Positions 25,806 to 33,856 of a stretch of 64,000 bases of DNA are shown piece after piece; position 1 is the first letter of the stretch, and every line of letters starts with the position of its first letter. The notes beneath the pieces are model-generated. The model searched no databases. It saw nothing but the letters and a program-made list of their open reading frames with translations, and was not told the origin of the DNA. Position numbers and translations under genes: made by a program. Source of the DNA: Actinomadura luteofluorescens (lineage in GTDB: Bacteria; Actinomycetota; Actinomycetes; Streptosporangiales; Streptosporangiaceae); the NCBI RefSeq assembly GCF_013409365.1, contig NZ_JACCBA010000001.1:9300001-9364000 (forward strand), written 5' to 3'.

Positions 25806-27202
25806 CACCGGACCAGGCCGTCTCCGCGGCGGTCGCCGCCGCGCCAGGCTGGGCCGCCTCCCCGCCGGCCGAACGCGCCGCCCACCTGACGGCGGTCGCG
25901 GACGCGCTGGAGGCCGCCCGCGGTGAACTGGTCGCCCTCGCCGACGAGGAGAGCCGCCTCGGCGAGGCGCGCCTGAACGGCGAGCTGACCCGCACCGCGT
26001 TCCAGCTGAGGCTGTTCGCCGAGCAGGTCCTGGAGGGCGCCTTCCACGACGCCCGCATCGACCGGCCCGACCCGGACTGGCCGACCGGCCCGCGCCCGGA
26101 CCTGCGCCGCCACCGGACGGCCGTCGGCCCGGTGCTGGTGTTCGCGGCGAGCAACTTCCCGTTCGCCTTCAGCGTCGCCGGCGGCGACACCGCGTCGGCG
26201 TGGGCGGCGGGGTGCCCCGTCGTGGTCAAGGCGCACCCCGGCCACCCCCGGCTGTCGCGCCGGACGGCCGAGGTGATCGCGGGCGCCGGGCTCCCGGACG
26301 GCGTGTTCGCCCTGATCGAGGGCGAGGACGCCGGAGTCGAGGCGCTGCGGCATCCCGGCGTGGCCGCCGCCGCGTTCACCGGATCCCAGCGGGGCGGCCT
26401 CGCCCTCGCGAGGATCGCGGCGGAGCGGCCCGTCCCCATCCCGTTCTACGGCGAGATGGGCAGCGTGAACCCGTCCGTGGTGACGCCCGGCGCGGCGGCG
26501 GCCCGCGCCGAGGAGATCGCCGGGGAGTACGCGGCGTCCCTCACGCTGGGAGCCGGCCAGTTCTGCACGAACCCCGGCCTGCTGTTCGCGCCGGCCGGTC
26601 TGCTGGACGGCATCGCGGCGCGGCTCGGCGAGATCGCCGGCGCGCCGATGCTCAACGACCGGATCAGCTCCGGGTACCTGGACGCGGCGGGCACGCTGGG
26701 CGCCAGGCCCGGCGTGCGGCGCCTCGTCTGGCCGGACGAGGGGGACGCGCTGACTCCGCGCCTGCTCGCCATGGACCTCGCGGCGTTCAAGGCCGACATC
26801 GACGCCGCGTCGGAGGAGTGCTTCGGCCCCCTCGGCCTCGTCGTCACCTACGAGCGCCTCGCCGACCTCACCGGCGTCGTGGCGGCGCTTCCCGGCCAGC
26901 TCACCGCCTCGCTGCACGCCGAACCGGAGGAGACCGGAGACCTCGCGGCGCTCGCCGCCGTGCTCGCCGGCCGCAGCGGCCGCGTGCTGTGGAACCAGTG
27001 GCCCACCGGCGTGTCCGTCACGCACGCGATGCAGCACGGCGGGCCGTACCCGGCCACGACGGCGCCCTCCACCACCTCGGTCGGCACGGCCGCGATGGAG
27101 CGGTTCCTGCGTCCCGTCGCCTACCAGGGCTGGCCGCAGGACCTGCTCCCGCCGCCGCTCCGCGACGACAACCCGTGGAAGGTCCCGCAGGCCGTCCGCT
27201 GA
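25802..27202 (+). CDS. Aldehyde dehydrogenase (NADP+), probable 2-oxoglutarate semialdehyde dehydrogenase
   Basis: 466-aa aldehyde dehydrogenase of the KGSADH/ALDH fatty-aldehyde subgroup: catalytic glutamate in PIPFYGEMGSVNP and nucleophilic cysteine in GAGQFCTNPG. The GEMGS and FCTNPG contexts separate it from the two other aldehyde dehydrogenases in this window and are typical of alpha-ketoglutaric semialdehyde dehydrogenases. It completes the pathway to 2-oxoglutarate. ATG 25802 overlaps the permease stop (ATGA). A perfect palindrome follows the stop. Confidence 0.9.
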   Translation: MTPDQAVSAAVAAAPGWAASPPAERAAHLTAVADALEAARGELVALADEESRLGEARLNGELTRTAFQLRLFAEQVLEGAFHDARIDRPDPDWPTGPRPDLRRHRTAVGPVLVFAASNFPFAFSVAGGDTASAWAAGCPVVVKAHPGHPRLSRRTAEVIAGAGLPDGVFALIEGEDAGVEALRHPGVAAAAFTGSQRGGLALARIAAERPVPIPFYGEMGSVNPSVVTPGAAAARAEEIAGEYAASLTLGAGQFCTNPGLLFAPAGLLDGIAARLGEIAGAPMLNDRISSGYLDAAGTLGARPGVRRLVWPDEGDALTPRLLAMDLAAFKADIDAASEECFGPLGLVVTYERLADLTGVVAALPGQLTASLHAEPEETGDLAALAAVLAGRSGRVLWNQWPTGVSVTHAMQHGGPYPATTAPSTTSVGTAAMERFLRPVAYQGWPQDLLPPPLRDDNPWKVPQAVR

Positions 27203-27208
27203 GCCCGT

Positions 27209-27238
27209 CCTCGGTCCGCCGCGCGCGGCGGACCGAGG
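27209..27238. terminator. Bidirectional terminator between convergent dehydrogenase genes
   Basis: A perfect 30-bp palindrome: CCTCGGTCCGCCGCG (27209-27223) followed directly by its reverse complement (27224-27238). It starts 7 nt after the stop of the semialdehyde dehydrogenase and 16 nt from the stop of the convergent gene. There is no T-run, which is usual in very GC-rich actinobacteria. Confidence 0.8.
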
Positions 27239-27253
27239 GCGCGGGGCGGGCGG

Positions 27254-28633
27254 TCAGCCCACCCAGACGGTCTTGGCGTTGCAGAACGCGCGCATGCCGT
27301 CCGCCGACAGCTCGCGCCCGTACCCGGAGCGCTTCACCCCGCCGAACGGCAGCTCGGGGAAGGACGTCGTCATCCCGTTGATGAAGACCTGCCCGGCGTC
27401 CAGCTCCCGCACGAACCGCTCCCGCTCGCCGTCGTCGCGCGTCCAGGCGTTGGAGCCGAGCCCGAAGCCCGTCGCGTTCGCGACCTCGACGGCCTCCGAC
27501 ACCCCGCGCACGCGCAGCAGCGTCGCGACCGGCGCGAAGACCTCCTCGTGGTACATCCGCATCTCGGGCGTCACCCCGGAGACCACCGTCGGCGGGTAGT
27601 ACCAGCCGGGCCCGTCCGGGCGCTCGCCGCCGCACAGCACGCTCGCGCCCTTGCCGACCGCGTCGGCCACGAGCTCCTCGGTCTCGGCGCGGCCCTGCTC
27701 GTTGACGAGGGGGCCGACGTCGGTGGCCTCGTCCATCGGGTCGCCGACCCTCTTCTCCCGCATCCGCTCGACGAACAGCCGCTCGAACTCCTCGGCGCAG
27801 CCGGTGTCGACGATGAACCGCTTCGCCGAGATGCAGCTCTGCCCGTTGTTGAGGCACCGGGACTCCGCCGCCGTGCGCGCGGCGGCCTCGAGGTCGGCGG
27901 ACGGCATCACCACGAACGGGTCGCTGCCGCCCAGCTCCAGCACGGTCGGCTTGATCTCGTCCCCGGCGATGGCGGCGACGGACCGCCCCGCGGGCTCGCT
28001 GCCGGTGAGCGTCGCGGCCTTGACCCGCGGGTCGCGCAGCACCCGCTCGACCTTCGCCGAGCCGATCAGGAGCGTCTGGAACGCGCCCTCGGGGAACCCG
28101 GCGCGGCGGAACAGGTCCTCCAGGAACAGCGCGGTCTGCGGGACGTTCGAGGAGTGCTTCAGCAGCCCCACGTTCCCCGCCATCAGGCCCGGCGCCGCGA
28201 AGCGGATCACCTGCCACAGCGGGAAGTTCCACGGCATGACCGCCAGCACGGGCCCGAGCGGCTGGTAGCGGACGTAGGCGTCCCGCGCGTTCACGTCCGC
28301 CGGGTCGGCGGGGCGCCGGTCCGCCAGGAACTCCGCCGCGTGCTCGGCGTAGTACCGGCACGCCTTCGCGCACTTGTGCGCCTCCGCCACGGCCGCCTTG
28401 AGCGTCTTGCCCATCTCGGTGGTCAGCATGGCGCCGATCTGGCCGGCCTCCCGGTCCAGGACGTCCGCCGCGGCGTTCATCCACTCCGCCCGCCGCTCCA
28501 GGGGGACCGTGCGGTAGGAGGCGAAGGTTTCCGCGGCCCGCGCGATGCGCCGGTCGACCTCCTCGTCGGTCAGCGCGTCGAAGGTCTTCTCGACCTCACC
28601 CGTGGCGGGGTTGGTCGTGGCGATCGTCGTCAT
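27254..28633 (-). CDS. NAD(P)-dependent succinate-semialdehyde dehydrogenase family protein
   Basis: 459-aa aldehyde dehydrogenase starting MTTIATTNPATGEV. Catalytic glutamate in TVLELGGSDPFVV, cysteine in NNGQSCISAKRF, cofactor loop TLTGSEPAGRS, and C-terminal PFGGVKRSGYGREL, all characteristic of the GabD/SSADH branch. It converts succinate semialdehyde to succinate, feeding the TCA cycle. Convergent with the hydroxyproline operon and followed on its upstream side by the lactonase gene on the same strand (83-bp gap); no 4-aminobutyrate aminotransferase is nearby. Confidence 0.9.
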   Translation of the reverse strand: MTTIATTNPATGEVEKTFDALTDEEVDRRIARAAETFASYRTVPLERRAEWMNAAADVLDREAGQIGAMLTTEMGKTLKAAVAEAHKCAKACRYYAEHAAEFLADRRPADPADVNARDAYVRYQPLGPVLAVMPWNFPLWQVIRFAAPGLMAGNVGLLKHSSNVPQTALFLEDLFRRAGFPEGAFQTLLIGSAKVERVLRDPRVKAATLTGSEPAGRSVAAIAGDEIKPTVLELGGSDPFVVMPSADLEAAARTAAESRCLNNGQSCISAKRFIVDTGCAEEFERLFVERMREKRVGDPMDEATDVGPLVNEQGRAETEELVADAVGKGASVLCGGERPDGPGWYYPPTVVSGVTPEMRMYHEEVFAPVATLLRVRGVSEAVEVANATGFGLGSNAWTRDDGERERFVRELDAGQVFINGMTTSFPELPFGGVKRSGYGRELSADGMRAFCNAKTVWVG

Positions 28634-28716
28634 GTCCGGATGCTCCCTGGGTGTCGGGCTCGTTCACCCGGGACGTGCCCGAGGCGGCCCGCAGGAAACG
28701 CTGCCCGGAGCGGTGG

Positions 28717-29736
28717 TCAGCCGGGGATCACGCACACCGGCGAGGGGATCTCCAGGGGCGGCCCGGCCGGCGCCGGGACGCCGTCCGGCCCGATCCGGAA
28801 GGTCGCGATCGCGTCGCTCCGCTCGTTCGCCACGTGCATCCACTCGCCGTCCACGTGCAGGTCGCGCGGCCAGTGCCCGCCGGAGGGGACGTCCGCGACC
28901 GGCGCCAGCGCCGCGCCGCCGTCCAGCACCCGGTGGGCCGTCACCACGTCCGTGCCGCGCATGGAGGTGTAGACGAACCGGCCGCCGTCGCCGAGCCTGA
29001 TCGCCGCGCCCTGGGCCGCGTCGCCCGCCGGGCCGGCCGTCGCCGGCGACTCGGCCACGACCTCCAGGCCCGCGTACCCGCCGGCCGGCCTCAGGACGAG
29101 GACGGACGCGGCCAGCTCCGCCAGCACGTGCACGTGCCCGCTCGGATGGACGACCAGGTGCCGCGGCCCGCACCCGGCCGGAAGGGCCGTCTCCCCGGCG
29201 AGCCGCAGGGCGCCGCCCTCGATCCGGAAGGACCGCACGAGGTCCGCTCCCAGGTCGGTGGTCAGGACCGTCCCGTCCGGGGCGTGGACGGCCATGTGGG
29301 CGTGTGGGCCCTCCTGGCGGTCGGCCCTCGGCCCGCCGCCGTGCCCGTCCACCACGTCCGCATCCCCGGCGAGGTCGCCGCCGGGACCCAGCGGGTAGGC
29401 CCGGACCGTCCCGGACCCGTAGTCGGCGACGAGGAGGCGCGCACCGTCCGGCGAGACGGACAGATGGCAGGGCAGCGCCCCCGCCTCCCGCGCCCCGACC
29501 TCCTTCAGCCGCCCGCCGGCCGCCTCGTAGGCCACGACCCCGCCTCGGTCCTCCTCCCGGACCGCGTACAGGACGTCTCGCGTGGGATGGACGGCCAGGT
29601 AGGAGGGGCACACCGCCTCCGTCGCGAGCCCGGCCGCCCGCAGCGTCCCGTCGGCCCGCCGCGCGACCCGGTAGATCCCGGCGCCGCCGCCCGCCGCGCC
29701 GGTGTACGTGCCCACCCAGAACGTCCGCTCGCTCAC
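28717..29736 (-). CDS. Lactonase family protein (6-phosphogluconolactonase-type beta-propeller)
   Basis: 339-aa seven-bladed beta-propeller of the YbhE/Pgl lactonase family: repeated blade signatures such as PSYLAVHPTRDVLYAV, PCHLSVSPDGARLLVAD, GPRHLVVHPSGHVHVL and HWPRDLHVDGEWMHVAN. GTG 29736 is chosen since GAGAGGAG lies 6-7 nt upstream; a TTG at 29754 would contain that site. May hydrolyse 6-phosphogluconolactone or another sugar lactone; pgi is divergent, 460 bp away, which weakly supports a pentose-phosphate role. Confidence 0.85.
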   Translation of the reverse strand: MSERTFWVGTYTGAAGGGAGIYRVARRADGTLRAAGLATEAVCPSYLAVHPTRDVLYAVREEDRGGVVAYEAAGGRLKEVGAREAGALPCHLSVSPDGARLLVADYGSGTVRAYPLGPGGDLAGDADVVDGHGGGPRADRQEGPHAHMAVHAPDGTVLTTDLGADLVRSFRIEGGALRLAGETALPAGCGPRHLVVHPSGHVHVLAELAASVLVLRPAGGYAGLEVVAESPATAGPAGDAAQGAAIRLGDGGRFVYTSMRGTDVVTAHRVLDGGAALAPVADVPSGGHWPRDLHVDGEWMHVANERSDAIATFRIGPDGVPAPAGPPLEIPSPVCVIPG

Positions 29737-29800
29737 CCGGGACTCCTCTCGCAACGCCTACATCCGCCCCACGGCGGCCGAGCGCGAGCCTAGAGGACCC

Positions 29801-29996
29801 GTCTCGATGTGGCCTCGCCCACGCGCGCGAACGCGTGACCTGGCCGGTGGAGCGAAGCCGGAGGCGAGCGGAGCCGGGCAGATCGCGAAGCGATGCCGCG
29901 TTCGCCCAGGCTCGGTCACGTAGCGAGCCGCCAGGCGAGCGAAGTGGGCCGGGACTGTTGAAACACAGCCGCAAGGCGAGCGAAGTGGGCCGGGAC
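29801..29996. repeat. Dispersed structured noncoding repeat, copy A (with a 3' duplicated tail)
   Basis: The first 155 nt (29801-29955) match 41041-41195 with only six substitutions. The tail GGCGAGCGAAGTGGGCCGGG (29933-29952) is repeated at 29973-29992, a duplication absent from the other copy. Internal inverted pairs GCGAACGCG/CGCGTTCGC, CGTGACC/GGTCACG and ATCGC/GCGAT suggest a branched hairpin. The 457-bp gap between the lactonase and pgi genes otherwise holds only the presumed pgi promoter (TATGAT at 30098-30103). I see no transposase or coding potential. Confidence 0.8.
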
Positions 29997-30193
29997 TTTG
30001 ACACACGGCCTGGTCCCGAGCATGGTCGGCGGCGCCGGGTGGGGCGGATCGCTGCGCGTGCGGGGACGGTCCTGATACGTTCTCGCGCGGTCGAACCTAT
30101 GATCGCCGGTGGGGAGCGGCGTGGCGCCCGGGGGACGTTCGGCGCCCGCCCGTGGGGGTACGCCCTCGCCCCCACGAGGAGATGAGAGAGGCA

Positions 30194-31822
30194 ATGGCTG
30201 ATATCACCGAGTCGCCCGAATGGACCGCGCTCGCCGAGCACCACGCGGCGATCGCCGGGCGGCACCTGCGCGAGCTGTTCGCGGAGGACCCGGACCGCGC
30301 CGACCGGATGACCGTGACCGCGGGCGACCTCTACTTGGACTACTCCAAGCACCGCGTCACCGGCGAGACCCTGACGCTGCTCGCCGCGCTCGCCGAGCGC
30401 GCCGGGCTGCGCGCCAGGATCGAGGCGATGTTCGGCGGGGAGCACATCAACGTGAGCGAGGACCGCGCCGTCCTCCACACCGCGTTGCGGCTGCCTCCCG
30501 GCGAGGCCCTGACCGTGGACGGGCAGGACGTCGCGGCCGACGTGCACGCCGTCCTGGACAAGATGGCCGGCTTCGCCGGCCGCGTCCGGTCGGGGGAGTG
30601 GACGGGGTCCACCGGCAAGCGCATCACGACCGTCGTCAACATCGGCATCGGCGGTTCCGACCTCGGTCCCGCCATGGCCTACGAGGCGCTGCACGACTTC
30701 GCCGACGCGGGCGTGTCCTGCCGGTTCGTGTCGAACATCGACCCGGCCGACATCCTCGGCAAGCTCGCCGGGCTCGACCCCGAGCAGACGCTGTTCGTCG
30801 TCAGCTCCAAGACGTTCGGGACGCTGGAGACCCTCACCAACGCCAAGGTCGCGCGGCGGTGGCTGACCGAGCGGCTCGGCGACGACGCCGTCGCCCGCCA
30901 CTTCGTCGCCGTGTCGACCAACGCCGAGCGGGTCGCCGAGTTCGGCATCGACACCGCCAACATGTTCGGTTTCTGGGACTGGGTGGGCGGGCGCTACTCC
31001 TTCGACGGCGCCATCGGCCTGTCGCTGATGATCGCGATCGGCGGCGAGGCGTTCCGCGAGATGCTCGCCGGGTTCCGGGAGGTCGACGAGCACTTCCGGA
31101 GCGCGCCGTTCGAGGCGAACATGCCGGTGCTGATGGGGCTGCTCGGCGTCTGGTACACCGACTTCTTCGGCGCGCAGACCCGGGCCGTCCTGCCCTACAG
31201 CCAGCGGCTGTCGCGGTTCCCCGCCTACCTCCAGCAGCTCACGATGGAGTCCAACGGCAAGTCGGTGCGGGCCGACGGCGCGCCGGTCATCGCGCAGACA
31301 GGCGCGATCTTCTGGGGCGAGCCCGGCACGAACGGCCAGCACGCCTTCTACCAGCTGCTGCACCAGGGCACCCGGCTCGTGCCCGCGGACTTCATCGGCT
31401 TCGCCGAGCCGTTCGAGGACCGCGAGGGGATGCACGACCTGCTCACCGCGAACATGCTCGCGCAGAGCTCGGCGCTCGCGTTCGGCAAGACCGCCGAGGA
31501 GATCGCCGCCGACGGCACGCCCGCGGCGGTCGTGCCGCACAAGGTCATGCCGGGCAACCGGCCGAGCAGCACGCTCCTCGCGCCGAAGCTCACCCCGAAG
31601 ACCCTCGGCTCCCTCGTCGCGCTCTACGAGCACATCGTCTTCGTCGAGGGGACGATCTGGGGCATCGACTCCTTCGACCAGTGGGGCGTCGAGCTCGGCA
31701 AGGTCATGGCGATGGACCTCGCTCCGGCGCTCACCTCGCCGGAGCCGCCGTCCGAGGCGCCCGACCCGTCCACCGGCGCGCTCGTGCGCAGGTACCGCGA
31801 GCTGCGCGGCCGCAGCGTCTGA
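30194..31822 (+). CDS. pgi: Glucose-6-phosphate isomerase
   Basis: 542-aa phosphoglucose isomerase interconverting glucose 6-phosphate and fructose 6-phosphate in the cytoplasm. Recognisable signatures are [18 protein letters not shown], the phosphate loop [44 protein letters not shown] and the catalytic [15 protein letters not shown] containing the conserved His. ATG 30194 is chosen since AGAGAGG lies 4-10 nt upstream and homology starts with [10 protein letters not shown]; two earlier in-frame ATGs have no good spacing. A strong hairpin follows the stop. Confidence 0.97.
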   Translation: MADITESPEWTALAEHHAAIAGRHLRELFAEDPDRADRMTVTAGDLYLDYSKHRVTGETLTLLAALAERAGLRARIEAMFGGEHINVSEDRAVLHTALRLPPGEALTVDGQDVAADVHAVLDKMAGFAGRVRSGEWTGSTGKRITTVVNIGIGGSDLGPAMAYEALHDFADAGVSCRFVSNIDPADILGKLAGLDPEQTLFVVSSKTFGTLETLTNAKVARRWLTERLGDDAVARHFVAVSTNAERVAEFGIDTANMFGFWDWVGGRYSFDGAIGLSLMIAIGGEAFREMLAGFREVDEHFRSAPFEANMPVLMGLLGVWYTDFFGAQTRAVLPYSQRLSRFPAYLQQLTMESNGKSVRADGAPVIAQTGAIFWGEPGTNGQHAFYQLLHQGTRLVPADFIGFAEPFEDREGMHDLLTANMLAQSSALAFGKTAEEIAADGTPAAVVPHKVMPGNRPSSTLLAPKLTPKTLGSLVALYEHIVFVEGTIWGIDSFDQWGVELGKVMAMDLAPALTSPEPPSEAPDPSTGALVRRYRELRGRSV

Positions 31823-31861
31823 CGTCCCCCGGGCCTGGGACGCACAGGCCCGGGACGTGCC

Positions 31862-31893
31862 GAAGGGCCCGCCGGTCGTCCGGCGGGCCCTTC
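31862..31893. terminator. Intrinsic terminator after pgi (bidirectional)
   Basis: Perfect 14-bp stem, GAAGGGCCCGCCGG (31862-31875) and CCGGCGGGCCCTTC (31880-31893), with a TCGT loop, followed on the plus strand by TCTTCTCTTCC. It lies between pgi and the convergent EF-hand gene and could serve both. Confidence 0.9.
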
Positions 31894-31915
31894 TCTTCTC
31901 TTCCTCGCTTCGCCG

Positions 31916-32173
31916 TCAGGCGCGCGCGCCGGGCAGCGGCCCCTCGACCCAGCCCTGGGACTCCAGGACGGCGCGGAACTCGCCGTGGGAGATGTACCCG
32001 TCGAGGTTGCTGTCCGCTTTCTCGAACCTGTCCTGCGTCTCGGCCCGCGTCCAGGACAGTCCCAGCTCCTCCAGCGCGAGCGTGAACTCCATCAGGTCGA
32101 GCTTCTGGTCGCCGCCGAGGTCCGCGCGCGTGAACACGGCAAGCAGGTCGTCCCCGGTCGGTCTCGTCGTCAT
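31916..32173 (-). CDS. Small EF-hand calcium-binding protein
   Basis: 85-aa acidic protein with two EF-hands. The second loop (residues 54-65, DSNLDGYISHGE) is canonical at all ligand positions; the first (residues 18-29, DLGGDQKLDLME) has Gly at position 3 but keeps Asp1, Asp5, Asp9 and Glu12. Size and layout resemble actinobacterial calbindin-like proteins such as CabC-type calcium buffers. No signal peptide, so cytoplasmic. Monocistronic, convergent with pgi across the terminator. Confidence 0.9.
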   Translation of the reverse strand: MTTRPTGDDLLAVFTRADLGGDQKLDLMEFTLALEELGLSWTRAETQDRFEKADSNLDGYISHGEFRAVLESQGWVEGPLPGARA

Positions 32174-32271
32174 CTCGCTCCTCGTTCCGGTCCGAATTCA
32201 GCCCCGCATCATGTCATAGCGGCTTGGCCCGGCCATATGAGAAACGCCGCGGGAGGACCCGTGGTTCCGCG

Positions 32272-33015
32272 TCAGTCCCCGCCCGTCAGCTCGGGGACGC
32301 GGTGGCGGTAGCGCTCCAGCAGCGAGGCGTTCACCTCGTCGCCGCCGGGGACGTTCGCGCTCGTCCAGCGCGGCGGCTCCACGCCGCGCGCCGCCGCGAG
32401 GTCGTCGAGGTCGGCGAGCACCCGCGCCCACGCGTACGCGGCGAGGACGGTCGAGACCGCCGCGGTGCGCGGCGCGCCCGCCGGATGCAGCACGTCCCCG
32501 GGCGGGACGCACGTGTCGAGCACGATGGCCGCGTGGTCGGCGAGGGTCGTGTCGGCCCGCGCCGCCGCGCCCCGCGACGCCCGCGCCGACGTCACCGCGA
32601 CGACGGGCACGCCCCGCGCCGCGCACTCCCGCGCGACCTCCACGGGATAGGGGTTGCGGCCGCTGGTGGAGAACACCACCGCCACGTCGGGCGGGGCGGG
32701 GGCCGCCTTCTCGACCACGGCGCGCCCCACCCCGTCCCGCCGCTCGGCGCGGGTGCTGCGCAGCGCGTGGTCGAGCGGGAACACGGCGGGGTCCCAGATC
32801 GGGCGGACGGCGGCGAGCCCGCCGGCCCGGTAGAACGTCTCGCACACCATCGCCAGGGAATGCCCGGCGCCGGCGACGTGCACGATCCCGCCGGCCTCGA
32901 TCGCGTCGAGCAGCAGGGCGGCGGCGTCGCCGGCCGCCCCGCCCGAGGCCGCGTCGAGGTCGTCGAGCAGGGCCCGCACCCTGGCGGGGAACCCCGTGGA
33001 CGCCGCGTCAGGCAT
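32272..33015 (-). CDS. SIS domain (phosphosugar-binding) protein
   Basis: 247-aa SIS-domain protein. The Rossmann-like sugar-isomerase fold has GGIVHVAGAGHSLAMVCET near residue 42 and the phosphate-contacting loop VVFSTSGRNPYPVEVA near residue 115. ATG 33015 overlaps the end of the PTS IIA gene by 8 nt, so it is the terminal gene of the PTS operon and probably acts on the phosphorylated sugar imported by that system, as an isomerase, lyase or etherase. The usual L-ascorbate 6-phosphate enzymes (UlaG, UlaD-F) are absent, which argues that the substrate is not ascorbate. Confidence 0.88.
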   Translation of the reverse strand: MPDAASTGFPARVRALLDDLDAASGGAAGDAAALLLDAIEAGGIVHVAGAGHSLAMVCETFYRAGGLAAVRPIWDPAVFPLDHALRSTRAERRDGVGRAVVEKAAPAPPDVAVVFSTSGRNPYPVEVARECAARGVPVVAVTSARASRGAAARADTTLADHAAIVLDTCVPPGDVLHPAGAPRTAAVSTVLAAYAWARVLADLDDLAAARGVEPPRWTSANVPGGDEVNASLLERYRHRVPELTGGD

Positions 33016-33490
33016 TCGGCAGAGCCTCCTTCAGGATGCTGGCCAGGTCGTCCTCGCCGGACGCGGCGCGCAGCCGGTCGGCGAGCCCGCCGGACAGTGC
33101 GCGCGCCAGCCCGGACAGGGTGCCGACGTGCGCGTCGGGGTCGGGCGTGCAGAACGCCAGCAGCAGGTCGACCGGGTCGTTGTCAGGATGACCGAACTCG
33201 ACGGGCGCGGCCAGCCGGGTCACGCCGACGCCGACGGCCAGGCCGCCCTCCTCGGGGCGGGCGTGGACGAGGGCGAGCCCCTTGGTGAGCACGATGTACG
33301 GGCCGTTCTCCTCCACGACCCGGACGCACGCCTCGGGGTAGCCCTCGCCCGCCGCGCCCGCGTCGACCAGCGCGCGGGCCGCCCGCCGGACGGCCTCCCG
33401 CCAGTCGGCAGCGGTCGCCCCGTCGGTCGCGGCGACCACCGGGCCCGGCGCGGCGGACCCGGTGGCCGCCCCCTCCGAGGGGGCCGTCAC
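33008..33490 (-). CDS. PTS sugar transporter subunit IIA (ascorbate/mannitol type)
   Basis: 160-aa EIIA of the PTS_EIIA_2 fold, which accepts phosphate from HPr and passes it to IIB. The phosphorylated histidine is His76 in LALVHARPEEG. GTG 33490 overlaps the IIB stop (GTGA), and its own stop overlaps the SIS gene. The first 20 residues are a low-complexity Ala/Gly/Pro stretch that is not part of the fold. Order IIC-IIB-IIA is like the ula operon. Confidence 0.9.
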   Translation of the reverse strand: MTAPSEGAATGSAAPGPVVAATDGATAADWREAVRRAARALVDAGAAGEGYPEACVRVVEENGPYIVLTKGLALVHARPEEGGLAVGVGVTRLAAPVEFGHPDNDPVDLLLAFCTPDPDAHVGTLSGLARALSGGLADRLRAASGEDDLASILKEALPNA

Positions 33491-33789
33491 GCGAGCCAGC
33501 CCTGCTCGGTGAGGCGCTCCCTGAGCTGGGCCTCCAGGCCCTCCTTGTCCAGGAAGTCGCTGATGGTGATCACCACGGGCGCCAGGTCGGCGATCTCGCC
33601 GGTGTGCATGCCCTGGCCGATCACCACGTCGGGCGACATCCCGCGCGCCGTGGACACGTCGGTGTTCTCCACCCGGGCGTCCACGCCGAGCGAGCGCAGC
33701 GCGTCCTCGGCGGTCATCTTGAGCATCAGGCTGGAGCCCATGCCGACGCCGCAGACCGCGAGGATCTCCAGTTGCCGGTCCAGTGCCAT
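33487..33789 (-). CDS. PTS sugar transporter subunit IIB (UlaB-like)
   Basis: 100-aa EIIB with the phosphorylated cysteine Cys13 in the P-loop AVCGVGMGSSLML, characteristic of the ascorbate/galactitol-type IIB family. Cytosolic phosphocarrier between IIA and the IIC channel. ATG 33789; 67-bp gap from the IIC gene upstream, 4-nt overlap with IIA downstream. Confidence 0.92.
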   Translation of the reverse strand: MALDRQLEILAVCGVGMGSSLMLKMTAEDALRSLGVDARVENTDVSTARGMSPDVVIGQGMHTGEIADLAPVVITISDFLDKEGLEAQLRERLTEQGWLA

Positions 33790-33856
33790 GTCGTCCCTCT
33801 CTCCTCGTTGGGGCGGTCGGGCCCGGGCGGGCGTCCGCCCGGGCCCCCGCCGTCCG

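Noticed and set aside
29801..29996. Repeat as a MITE or IS remnant
   Set aside because: Ends have only weak, imperfect inverted similarity and there is no clear target duplication; kept as an unclassified structured repeat.
28664..31633. Minus-strand open frame antisense to pgi and the repeat
   Set aside because: Antisense to an unmistakable pgi gene and no domain content.
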